The position numbers and the translations under genes were made by a program. Below, piece by piece: positions 1 to 5,457 of a DNA stretch of 5,457 nucleotides. The stretch lies in assembly GCA_016287065.1 (NCBI GenBank), contig JAEEVB010000161.1, positions 1 through 5,457 on the forward strand, in the 5' to 3' direction. The notes below the pieces were generated by a model. It was not told the DNA's origin. It ran no database searches and saw only the letters and a program-made list of their open reading frames with translations. Source of the DNA: Muribaculaceae bacterium. GTDB taxonomy: Bacteria > Bacteroidota > Bacteroidia > Bacteroidales > Muribaculaceae. Positions within the stretch are counted from its first letter, which is position 1; each line of letters opens with the position of its first letter.

Positions 1-624
1 GTCGGCCTTGATGGTCTCGACAAGTTTCACCTTGAACTTGGCAGTGTCGAATTTGGGCACGAAGTCGGTAACCACACCCTGGCGACCGGCCTGACGCTCC
101 ATCTTCTGCATCACACCAGGACGCACGGTTGACATCTGTGGACGCGTGTTGGGGCAAACGATGGTAGCCATGAGGTTGCCACCGAATGCGGGACGAGTCG
201 AGTGCAGGTCGAGCTGACCATCGGCACCTTCCTGAATTTCAAGTTTCGTACAGTCGGCAGTAAGACCGGCTTTCAGGCGTGAAGCCAGACGCGGAGCCAT
301 GTCGCGGCCAATGGTGGTAGCACCATAAAGCACGATGTTGGGCTTGCGCTCTTCAATAATCTGATACATCACCTGCGAGTATTGCTCGCTCAGGTAATCC
401 TTGAGTTCGGGCGTGTCGACCACAATCACCTCGTCGGCACCAAACTCGATAAGGCTCTGAGCCTTGTCCTTGATGCCACTACCCAGCAAGAGGGCCACTA
501 CTTTTTCGCCCAACACATCGGCCAGGTCACGAGCCTTGCCCAAAAGTTCAAATGCAACGGATTGGATAACACCTTCACGCTGTTCAGCAAAAACGAATAC
601 GTTCTTATAATCTTTCTTTTCCAT
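1..624 (-). CDS. etfA: Electron transfer flavoprotein alpha subunit, N-terminal part
   Basis: The ETF large subunit binds the FAD that passes electrons to or from Bcd and dimerises with EtfB. The frame opens at ATG 624 (MEKKDYKNVFVFAEQREG) and is still open at the left edge after 208 codons, so the stop and the C-terminal FAD-binding domain lie outside the window. What is visible is domain I. It holds the VFVFAEQREG strand (9-18), a Rossmann-like stretch ending in IVLYGATTIGRDMAPRLASR (97-116), GLTADCTKLEI (120-130), and the family segment STRPAFGGNLMATIVCPNTR (142-161) followed by RPQMSTVRPGVM (161-172). These match Bcd-associated EtfA proteins of anaerobes, usually about 340 residues. The start is 11 bp after the etfB stop, so the pair is probably co-translated at similar levels. 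No frameshift or stop interrupts the visible part. Full function cannot be checked without the C-terminal domain. Confidence 0.94.
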   Translation of the reverse strand, partial: MEKKDYKNVFVFAEQREGVIQSVAFELLGKARDLADVLGEKVVALLLGSGIKDKAQSLIEFGADEVIVVDTPELKDYLSEQYSQVMYQIIEERKPNIVLYGATTIGRDMAPRLASRLKAGLTADCTKLEIQEGADGQLDLHSTRPAFGGNLMATIVCPNTRPQMSTVRPGVMQKMERQAGRQGVVTDFVPKFDTAKFKVKLVETIKAD

Positions 625-635
625 AGCTTTGACTT

Positions 636-1421
636 TTAGATGATGTGTTTCTCTTTCAGTTTATTGATAATCAACTCTACAGCCTCTTCTTCGCTCACTT
701 CGTGAACTTCACCGGGAGCCTTGAGGGCCTTGGGGAACGACTTGAACACCTTGGTGGGCGAACCAGCCAGACCGAGTTTCGATTCATCGACATCGATCTT
801 GTCGGCACCCCAAACCTCTACTTCGCGCTCATAGGCCTTCATGATGCCATTGACGCTCATGTAGCGAGGTTCGAAAGCCGAAGCCAGAACGGTGAGGAGG
901 CACTTGCCTTCCACTTCAAGCACTTGCACGCTGTCTTCGTTCTCCTTGTGAACGAGCAGGTTGCCATTGTCGAGGCGCTTAGCGTCGGCCACATAGGTGA
1001 TTTGAGGCAGGTCGAGGTGCTCGGCGAGCTCGGGACCTACTTGAGCGGTATCGCCATCGATAGCCTGACGGCCAGCGATGATGAGGTCGTAGTCGAGCGT
1101 GCGGCACAGGCCAGAAAGGGCATAAGAGGTAGCCAGCGTGTCGGCACCAGCAAACTTGCGGTCGCTGAGCAGGATGGCACGGTCGGCACCCATAGCAAAG
1201 GCCTCGCGCAGAATGACGTCGGCCTGAGGAGGACCCATTGAGATAACGGTAATGTGTGCGCCATGCTGGTCCTTGAGTCTCAGAGCGAGTTCAAGACCGC
1301 CCTTGTCGTCGGGGTTCATGATGCTGGGCACACCATCGCGAATGAGTGTTCCCTTCACGGGATCGATTTTGATTTCGGTGGTATCGGGAACTTGTTTTAC
1401 GCAAACGATAATTTTCATCAT
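636..1421 (-). CDS. etfB: Electron transfer flavoprotein beta subunit
   Basis: The ETF small subunit forms a heterodimer with EtfA that exchanges electrons with Bcd. I chose the ATG at 1421 (261 residues, MMKIIVCVKQVPDT) because a GGAGGA sits 7 nt upstream and homologues begin at MKIIVCVKQ. An in-frame ATG at 1436 would add five residues (MEDST) but has the GGAGGA inside its own coding sequence, and the ATG at 1418 is equally plausible. Numbering from MKII, the segments IMNPDDKGGLELALRLKD (33-50), VISMGPP (58-64), GADTLATS (91-98) and the nucleotide-binding loop GRQAIDGDTAQVGPE (116-130) resemble ETFs paired with butyryl-CoA dehydrogenase in anaerobes, including electron-bifurcating ones. The recognition-loop region (KENEDSVQVLEVEGKCLLTV, 158-177) has Lys172 where a proline is usual. 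Bifurcation is an inference from similarity and context. The gene lies 18 bp after bcd and 11 bp before etfA. Confidence 0.94.
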   Translation of the reverse strand: MMKIIVCVKQVPDTTEIKIDPVKGTLIRDGVPSIMNPDDKGGLELALRLKDQHGAHITVISMGPPQADVILREAFAMGADRAILLSDRKFAGADTLATSYALSGLCRTLDYDLIIAGRQAIDGDTAQVGPELAEHLDLPQITYVADAKRLDNGNLLVHKENEDSVQVLEVEGKCLLTVLASAFEPRYMSVNGIMKAYEREVEVWGADKIDVDESKLGLAGSPTKVFKSFPKALKAPGEVHEVSEEEAVELIINKLKEKHII

Positions 1422-1428
1422 AGTGCTG

Positions 1429-1434
1429 TCCTCC
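1429..1434 (-). promoter_or_regulatory. Shine-Dalgarno-like GGAGGA for etfB
   Basis: On the minus strand GGAGGA lies 7 nt before the ATG at 1421 and 10 nt before the ATG at 1418. It overlaps the upstream in-frame ATG at 1436, so it argues for the shorter EtfB. It is the only clear Shine-Dalgarno before a gene in the window; the other starts have AT-rich leaders. The match could be chance if the host ignores Shine-Dalgarno sequences, as many Bacteroidota do. Confidence 0.5.
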
Positions 1435-1439
1435 ATTGA

Positions 1440-2579
1440 TTATTTGAATAAATGACCGGCGATGACCATGCGCTGCACCTCTGATGTACCTTCGTAGATC
1501 TCGGTAATCTTGGCGTCGCGCATCATGCGCTCAACAGGATACTCTCTCGTGTAACCATAGCCACCGTGGAACTGCACAGCCTTGGTGGTTACTTCCATAG
1601 CGGTCTCGGCAGCAAACAGCTTAGCCATAGCGGCATCGGCCGAATAAGGAATGCCTTTGTCCTTCTTCCAGGCAGCGCTGCGCACCAGCAGGCGGGCAGC
1701 TTCGACCTTAGTCTTGAGGTCGGCCATCTGGAACTGGGTGTTCTGGAACTTGGCAATGGGCTTGCCGAACTGCTTGCGCTCCTTGGTGTACTTGACGGTC
1801 TCGTCGATAGCACCCTGAGCGATGCCCAGTGCCTGCGATGCGATACCGATGCGGCCACCATCGAGGGTCTTCATGGCGATGCCGAAGCCCTTGCCGAGCT
1901 GACCCAGCAGGTTCTCCTTGGGTACTTCACAGTTCTCGAAAATGAGCTCGCAAGTGGCGCTGCCACGGATACCCATCTTCAACTCCTTCTTGCCAATCGA
2001 GAAGCCGGGCATGCCTTTCTCGACGATGAAGGCCGAGATGCCCTTGGTTCCCTTCGACTTGTCGGTCATAGCCATGACGATGAACACATTGGCATAGGAA
2101 GCATTGGTGATGAAAATCTTGGAGCCGTTCAGAATCCACTTGTCGCCAGCGTCGACGGCTGTGGTCTGCTGCATGGCGGCATCGGTACCGGCATTGGGCT
2201 CGGTAAGGCCGAAGGCGCCAATCCACTCGCCCGAAGCGAGCTTGGGCAAATATTTCATCTTCTGCTCTTCGGTGCCGTGCTCCATGATGGGAGCGATGCA
2301 CAAAGAGGTGTGAGCCGAGAGCACAACGCCGGTAGTGGCGCACACTCTGGAGAGTTCTTCAACGGCCATGATGTACATCTGGACGTTGCCTCCAGCACCG
2401 CCATACTGCTCGGGTACAGGAATGCCCATGAGGCCAAGCTTACCCATCTTCTCGACTGTTTCGAGAGGGAAGCGTTCCTGCTCGTCGACTTCGGCAGCCA
2501 GAGGTTTCACTTCATTCTCGGCAAATGAACGAATCATCTGGAGAAAGAGTTCTTCTGTCTTTGAATAGCTGAAATCCAT
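1440..2579 (-). CDS. bcd: Short-chain acyl-CoA dehydrogenase (butyryl-CoA dehydrogenase)
   Basis: A 379-residue FAD enzyme of the acyl-CoA dehydrogenase family, complete from ATG at 2579 to TAA at 1440. Directly upstream of etfB and etfA, it most likely reduces crotonyl-CoA to butyryl-CoA, exchanging electrons with the ETF. The N-terminal helical domain runs to about 120. The FAD-binding beta-domain motif is FGLTEPNAGTDA (123-134). The C-terminal helical domain carries the second family signature, QFHGGYGYTREYPVERMMRD (336-355). The catalytic base is Glu363 in IYEGTSEVQR, the position used by butyryl-CoA, short-chain and medium-chain dehydrogenases. Isovaleryl- and long-chain enzymes place the base elsewhere, which argues against them. 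Length matches clostridial and Megasphaera Bcd. It follows hbd after a 59-bp spacer, the longest in the window, with an AT-rich leader just before the start. Confidence 0.95.
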   Translation of the reverse strand: MDFSYSKTEELFLQMIRSFAENEVKPLAAEVDEQERFPLETVEKMGKLGLMGIPVPEQYGGAGGNVQMYIMAVEELSRVCATTGVVLSAHTSLCIAPIMEHGTEEQKMKYLPKLASGEWIGAFGLTEPNAGTDAAMQQTTAVDAGDKWILNGSKIFITNASYANVFIVMAMTDKSKGTKGISAFIVEKGMPGFSIGKKELKMGIRGSATCELIFENCEVPKENLLGQLGKGFGIAMKTLDGGRIGIASQALGIAQGAIDETVKYTKERKQFGKPIAKFQNTQFQMADLKTKVEAARLLVRSAAWKKDKGIPYSADAAMAKLFAAETAMEVTTKAVQFHGGYGYTREYPVERMMRDAKITEIYEGTSEVQRMVIAGHLFK

Positions 2580-2602
2580 ATATTATGTTTAATTAATTAT
2601 TC
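2580..2602 (-). other. AT-rich leader before bcd
   Basis: The mRNA-sense sequence just before the bcd ATG is almost purely A/T (AATAATTAATTAAACATAAT) and has no Shine-Dalgarno. A-rich, Shine-Dalgarno-free leaders are common at Bacteroidota start codons and probably help ribosomes bind by keeping the region unstructured. I see no TAnnTTTG -7 element, so an internal promoter is not supported. A similar word occurs before atoA. Confidence 0.35.
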
Positions 2603-2610
2603 GGGTTAGT

Positions 2611-2631
2611 GCAGAATCGTGCCGATTCCAC
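2611..2631 (-). other. Small intergenic hairpin between hbd and bcd
   Basis: In the 59-bp spacer the mRNA-sense strand reads GAATCG-GCA-CGATTC, a perfect 6-bp inverted repeat with a 3-nt loop. Two G-U wobbles and one G-C pair can extend it to 9 bp. No U-run follows, so it does not look like an intrinsic terminator. It may be an mRNA processing or stability element between the hbd and bcd cistrons, or chance. Confidence 0.35.
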
Positions 2632-2638
2632 GGGTAAA

Positions 2639-3475
2639 TTAATATTTGTAGAAGCCTTCGCCAGTCTTGCGGCCAAGCAGACCGGCACGCACCATCTTGC
2701 GCAGCAGCGGGTGAGGACGATACTTGGGATCGCCAAACTCGTTGTAGAGCACCTCCATGATGGCGAGGTTCACATCGTTGCCAATGAGGTCGGCCAGTGC
2801 CAAGGGGCCCATGGGATGGTTAGCGCCCAGCATCATGCACTTGTCGATGTCCTCGGCACTTGCAATGCCATCGGCGAGGATGCCCACAGCCTCGTTGATC
2901 ATGGGGATGAGGATGCGGTTCACCACAAAGCCGGGAGCCTCGTTCACGGGAACGGGGGTCTTGCCAATCTCGGTGGTGAGGTCGACGATGCACTTGGCAG
3001 TCTCTTCGCTGGTGAGCTGACCCTTGATTACCTCAACGAGCGCCATGCGGTCGGCAGGATTGAAGAAGTGGCAGCCAATGAACTGAGCGGGGCGGCTTGT
3101 GCAAGCGGCAATCTCAGTGATTGAGAGCGACGATGAGTTGGTGGCAAAAATGGTTTCGGGTTTGCAGATTTTGTCGAGTTCCATGAATACTTCTTTCTTG
3201 AGCTGCATGTTCTCGACAGCTGCCTCGATTACGAGGTCGGCATCGGCAAAGTCAGCATAGTCCACAGTAGTGGTGATGTTGGCCAGCATGGCATCCATAG
3301 CCTCTTGAGCGATCTTGCCTTTCTCAACCAGTTTGTTGTAGCCTTTGGTAATAGAAGCCATAGCCTTGTCGAGGCTGGCCTGCGAACGGCTCTTCATGAC
3401 CACGGGCATCTTGGCAGCAAAAGCCTTGACAATGCCTTTAGCCATGGTTCCGGTTCCAATAACGCAAATTTTCAT
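2639..3475 (-). CDS. hbd: 3-hydroxybutyryl-CoA dehydrogenase, possibly NADP(H)-linked
   Basis: A 278-residue, single-function 3-hydroxyacyl-CoA dehydrogenase that interconverts acetoacetyl-CoA and (S)-3-hydroxybutyryl-CoA. The N-terminal Rossmann domain (about 1-180) opens with MKICVIGTGTMAKGIV. The catalytic pair is His136 in CHFFNPADRM and Glu148 in LVEVIKG, and Asn186 in APGFVVNRILIP is also kept. The His136-to-Asn186 spacing of 50 matches the family. The C-terminal dimer domain carries LGANHPMGPLALADLIG and ends in the usual GRKTGEGFYKY. Two cofactor-site features differ from the clostridial NAD enzyme as I recall it. The third glycine of GxGxxG is Ala12, and the acidic residue expected at the end of beta-strand 2 is replaced by Ser29-Arg30 (VVMKSRS, 25-31). 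Both changes are usual in NADP-binding folds, so NADPH preference is inferred, not shown. The gene starts 31 bp after the crt stop, behind an A-rich leader. Confidence 0.94.
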   Translation of the reverse strand: MKICVIGTGTMAKGIVKAFAAKMPVVMKSRSQASLDKAMASITKGYNKLVEKGKIAQEAMDAMLANITTTVDYADFADADLVIEAAVENMQLKKEVFMELDKICKPETIFATNSSSLSITEIAACTSRPAQFIGCHFFNPADRMALVEVIKGQLTSEETAKCIVDLTTEIGKTPVPVNEAPGFVVNRILIPMINEAVGILADGIASAEDIDKCMMLGANHPMGPLALADLIGNDVNLAIMEVLYNEFGDPKYRPHPLLRKMVRAGLLGRKTGEGFYKY

Positions 3476-3506
3476 AGTCTAATAGTTTTTTATTGTTAGT
3501 TAATGT
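3476..3506 (-). other. A-rich leader between crt and hbd
   Basis: This 31-bp spacer reads, in mRNA sense, ACATTAACTAACAATAAAAA then CTATTAGACT up to the hbd ATG. It is A-rich, with no Shine-Dalgarno close to the start and no terminator. A GGAGAA lies just upstream but belongs to the last crt codons and is more than 30 nt from the hbd ATG, too far to act for hbd. Confidence 0.35.
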
Positions 3507-4283
3507 TTATTCTCCTTTAAACTCGGGTTTACGCTTGGCAAGGAAGGCTGCCATGCCCTCCTTCTGGTCGGCGGTGGCAAAGCACTCGCCAAAGAGTCGA
3601 TTCTCGAGTTCTATGGCTTGGTCGGCATTCAGGTCATAGCCTTCGTTGATGCTCTGCTTGGCCTTTTGCACAGCAAGCGGAGCCTTTGAGGCGATAGCCT
3701 GAGCCATTTCAAGAGCCTTGGGCATAAGTTCCTCGGGCTCATAAATGGCATTGACCAGACCCACGCGCAGCGCTTCGTCGGCACGAATCACCTTGCCGGT
3801 GTAGATCATCTCCTTGGCATACCCCTGACCAATGAGTTTGGGCAGGCGGTAAGTGCCAGAGAAACCGGGAATGATGCCCAGCCCCACTTCGGGCTGACCA
3901 AATTTGGCCTTGACCGAAGCAATGCGTATGTCGCATGCCATGGCAAGTTCACAGCCTCCACCCAGCGCAAAGCCGTTGACAGCGGCGATGACAGGGATAG
4001 GCAGGGTCTCGATGGCGCGGAACACGCCCTCGCCCAGGTCGCCGAACTTGTAGCCTTCGCCCTGATTGAGGTTCGCCATCTCAGAGATGTCGGCACCAGC
4101 CACAAACGACTTCTCGCCGTCGCCCGTAATGATGAGCACACGGGTTGCTGGGTCGATGTTTGCCACAAAGTCGCCCAGTTCCTTGAGAATGGTGGAATTG
4201 AGCGCATTGAGCGACTTAGGTGCCGAAATCATAAGGATGGTGATGGCACCCTCGTTCTGTATTTTCAGGAATTGATAATCCAT
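3507..4283 (-). CDS. crt: Enoyl-CoA hydratase / 3-hydroxybutyryl-CoA dehydratase (crotonase)
   Basis: A 258-residue crotonase-fold enzyme that reversibly adds water to short trans-2-enoyl-CoA. Next to hbd and bcd it most likely interconverts (S)-3-hydroxybutyryl-CoA and crotonyl-CoA. The CoA and oxyanion-hole segments are present: SFVAGADISEM (59-69) and NGFALGGGCELAMACD (103-118). Both catalytic glutamates are kept, Glu112 in GGCEL and Glu132 in FGQPEVGLGIIPG, 20 residues apart as in the well-studied crotonases. The following PGFSGTYRLPKLIG segment is a normal family variant, and the C-terminus (FATADQKEGMAAFLAKRKP) is typical and complete. The start at 4283 lies 12 bp after the atoA stop, which suggests translational coupling. 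Other crotonase-family activities are possible, but length, both Glu residues and context favour short-chain hydratase. Confidence 0.93.
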   Translation of the reverse strand: MDYQFLKIQNEGAITILMISAPKSLNALNSTILKELGDFVANIDPATRVLIITGDGEKSFVAGADISEMANLNQGEGYKFGDLGEGVFRAIETLPIPVIAAVNGFALGGGCELAMACDIRIASVKAKFGQPEVGLGIIPGFSGTYRLPKLIGQGYAKEMIYTGKVIRADEALRVGLVNAIYEPEELMPKALEMAQAIASKAPLAVQKAKQSINEGYDLNADQAIELENRLFGECFATADQKEGMAAFLAKRKPEFKGE

Positions 4284-4295
4284 TGCAACAAGGGA

Positions 4296-4955
4296 TTAGA
4301 TGTCCATCGGTTTCAGGTTGGGGTCGATGATGAGCTTGGCCTGAGTAGCAGCCTGAACATCCTCGACGGTGAATTCGGGATGCAGCTCACGCAGCACGAT
4401 GCCCTCGGGAGTGATGTCCATCACGCCCATCTCGGTGATGATCATGTTCACCTGACCAGCAGCGGTAAGGGGCAGTGTGCACTCCTTGAGAATCTTGGGA
4501 TTGCCCTTCTGGGTGTGCTCCATGGTGAGAATCACACGCTTGGCACCCACCACGAGGTCCATAGCGCCACCCATACCGGGAGCCATCTTGCCGGGAATGA
4601 TCCAATTGGCAAGGTTACCTTTTTCGTCAACCTGCAGTGCGCCCAGGAACGACACATTCACATGGCCGCCACGAATGATGGCGAACGATGTGGCCGAGTC
4701 GAAGGTGCAAGCACCGGGATTGAGCGTGATGTAACCGCCACCAGCGTTGATGAGGTTCTTGTCTTCCTCGCCTTCAGCAGGTGTGGGGCCCATGCCCATA
4801 GCACCGTTCTCGGTCTGCAGTGTTACAGAAACGCCTTCGGGCAGATAGTTAGGGATAAGGGTTGGAATACCAATACCCAGATTCACCACGTCGCCATCGT
4901 GCAGCTCTTTAGCAGCACGCTTGGCAATGACTTCTCTTATTTGATATTTGTCCAT
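4296..4955 (-). CDS. atoA: 3-oxoacid / butyryl-CoA:acetoacetate CoA-transferase, beta subunit (AtoA/ScoB type)
   Basis: This is the catalytic subunit of a family I CoA-transferase, which moves CoA between acyl-CoA and a free acid through a glutamyl-CoA thioester. In this operon the likely reaction is butyryl-CoA plus acetoacetate (or acetate) giving butyrate plus acetoacetyl-CoA. The 219-residue length is normal for a separate beta subunit. Visible motifs are the N-terminal NLGIGIPTLIPNYLP segment (25-39), the active-site motif TENGAMGMGP with catalytic Glu49, the glycine-rich NAGGGYITLNPGA segment and the PGMGGAMDLVVGAKRVI segment. The ATG at 4955 gives the standard family N-terminus (MDKYQIREVIAKRAA). 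It starts 35 bp after the kamE stop behind an AT-rich leader without a Shine-Dalgarno. The alpha subunit (AtoD) needed for the complex is not next to it in this window. Exact acyl specificity cannot be read from sequence: acetoacetate:butyrate and succinyl-CoA:3-oxoacid transferases look alike here. Confidence 0.93.
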   Translation of the reverse strand: MDKYQIREVIAKRAAKELHDGDVVNLGIGIPTLIPNYLPEGVSVTLQTENGAMGMGPTPAEGEEDKNLINAGGGYITLNPGACTFDSATSFAIIRGGHVNVSFLGALQVDEKGNLANWIIPGKMAPGMGGAMDLVVGAKRVILTMEHTQKGNPKILKECTLPLTAAGQVNMIITEMGVMDITPEGIVLRELHPEFTVEDVQAATQAKLIIDPNLKPMDI

Positions 4956-4990
4956 ATAAGTTAGGTTTTTATGTTAATTAATAAATTTAG
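4956..4990 (-). other. AT-rich leader between kamE and atoA
   Basis: This 35-bp spacer contains, in mRNA sense, ATTAATTAACATAAAAACC, close to the leader before bcd (shared TTAATTAA then CATAA). It has no Shine-Dalgarno and no hairpin followed by a U-run. Most likely it is a translation-initiation leader inside the operon. Confidence 0.35.
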
Positions 4991-5457
4991 TTATTTCATT
5001 CCTCTCTTGACCATTTCTTGCACCACAAACGAGGCCACATCATCGGCATAGGTGTTCATGCCAAAGCCGGCGTCAAAGCCCAGTTCCTTGGCGAGCTCGT
5101 GAGTAATACGGGCACCGCCGCAACAGCAAATCATCTTGTCGCGCAGGCCCTCGGCCTCCATGAGTTCGATGAATTCGGTCATATTCTTGATGTGCACATC
5201 TTTCTGGGTCACCGTCTGCGACACGAGCAGTGCATCGGCATGCAACTCGATGCCCTTGGCGATGAATTCGTCATTAGGTACCTGCGAACCCAGGTTATAG
5301 GCTTCGATCATTTCGTAGCGCTCCAGTCCGTAGTGGCCGGCATAGCCCTTCATGTTCATGATGGCATCGATGCCCACGGTGTGCGCATCGGTACCGGTCG
5401 AGGCACCCACAATCACAATCTTGCGACCAATGTTCTCCTTGATGTACTCGTCGGTGG
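4991..5457 (-). CDS. kamE: Lysine 5,6-aminomutase beta (small, B12-binding) subunit, C-terminal part
   Basis: This subunit pairs with KamD to move the terminal amino group of D-lysine or beta-lysine to the neighbouring carbon, using adenosylcobalamin and PLP, in cytoplasmic lysine fermentation. The frame is open to the right edge of the window, so the start lies outside; 154 complete codons and a TAA stop are present. The visible part is the Rossmann-like cobalamin domain. The base-off B12 motif DxHxxG is seen as DAHTVG, with the cobalt-ligating His codon at 5381-5383. Eleven residues later is a Lys (codon 5348-5350) in the context MNMKGYAGHYG. This spacing matches the cobalt-binding His133 and PLP-binding Lys144 known from the clostridial enzyme. 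The 118 residues after that Lys are also what a family member of about 262 residues should have. A CCCGGARITHELAKELG segment forms the late cobalamin-binding region. D-ornithine 4,5-aminomutase (OraE) is a relative, but there the B12 domain sits in a much larger subunit. The CoA-transferase and butyrate genes that follow at close spacing support the lysine role. Confidence 0.93.
   Translation of the reverse strand, partial: TDEYIKENIGRKIVIVGASTGTDAHTVGIDAIMNMKGYAGHYGLERYEMIEAYNLGSQVPNDEFIAKGIELHADALLVSQTVTQKDVHIKNMTEFIELMEAEGLRDKMICCCGGARITHELAKELGFDAGFGMNTYADDVASFVVQEMVKRGMK

Noticed and set aside
382..639. Plus-strand open frame (85 codons) opposite etfA
   Set aside because: It runs antisense to the EtfA N-terminus, whose own frame is open and matches the family over all 208 visible codons.
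645..1241. Plus-strand open frame (198 codons) opposite etfB
   Set aside because: Antisense shadow of a clear EtfB with no domain or start signal of its own.
1566..2528. Long plus-strand open frame (320 codons) opposite bcd
   Set aside because: It lies wholly antisense to a well-conserved gene, resembles no family I know, and is explained by strong codon bias that removes stops on the opposite strand.
2611..2631. Intrinsic terminator between hbd and bcd
   Set aside because: The stem is short, partly wobble-paired and not followed by a U-run, and bcd follows in the same pathway and direction.
2580..2638. Internal Bacteroidota-type promoter before bcd
   Set aside because: No TAnnTTTG -7 element or paired upstream TTTG box is found in the spacer.
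2609..3124. Plus-strand open frame (171 codons) opposite hbd
   Set aside because: Antisense to conserved Hbd codons, no family resemblance.
4272..4964. Plus-strand open frame (230 codons) opposite atoA
   Set aside because: It spans the whole antisense of AtoA and its spacers, with His-rich composition typical of reverse-strand reading; no recognisable motif.
5140..5457. Metal site from three consecutive cysteines (CCCGG) in KamE
   Set aside because: The cysteines sit in the conserved cobalamin-domain GG segment and no further metal-ligand pattern is visible.

Overview
The window is part of one leftward (minus-strand) catabolic gene cluster with seven genes and no other obvious cargo. Read in the direction of transcription, from right to left, it holds: the 3' part of kamE (lysine 5,6-aminomutase, small B12-binding subunit), atoA (CoA-transferase beta subunit), crt (crotonase/3-hydroxybutyryl-CoA dehydratase), hbd (3-hydroxybutyryl-CoA dehydrogenase), bcd (butyryl-CoA dehydrogenase), etfB, and the 5' part of etfA. 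Gaps between genes are about 11 to 59 bp, all genes point the same way, and I see no terminator between them, so a single operon that continues past both window edges is likely.

Organism: the protein set fits an anaerobic amino-acid-fermenting bacterium. The spacers are AT-rich and mostly lack Shine-Dalgarno sequences, while the coding DNA is fairly GC-rich with many C/G third positions. This style suggests a Bacteroidales member (gut or oral type). That is an inference; a Firmicute or Fusobacterium is less likely but not excluded by the proteins alone.

How the genes work together: KamE (with KamD, outside the window) acts early in the lysine fermentation route, moving the terminal amino group of beta-lysine or D-lysine by adenosylcobalamin/PLP chemistry. 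Later steps of that route, not in this window, give crotonyl-CoA and acetoacetate. Bcd with EtfAB reduces crotonyl-CoA to butyryl-CoA. The CoA-transferase then passes CoA from butyryl-CoA to acetoacetate (or acetate), releasing butyrate. Hbd and Crt can convert the resulting acetoacetyl-CoA to crotonyl-CoA, joining the lysine route to the classical butyrate route.

Region by region: 1-624 etfA (N-terminal domain only), 636-1421 etfB, 1440-2579 bcd, 2580-2638 the longest spacer, with a small perfect hairpin and an AT-rich leader, 2639-3475 hbd, 3507-4283 crt, 4296-4955 atoA, 4991-5457 kamE (C-terminal part). There is no gene-free stretch over 300 bases. The most interesting detail is in Hbd: its Rossmann fingerprint and the end of beta-strand 2 look NADP(H)-type rather than NAD-type. 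I see no novel defence, mobile or RNA system; this is a metabolic operon with a few points worth checking.
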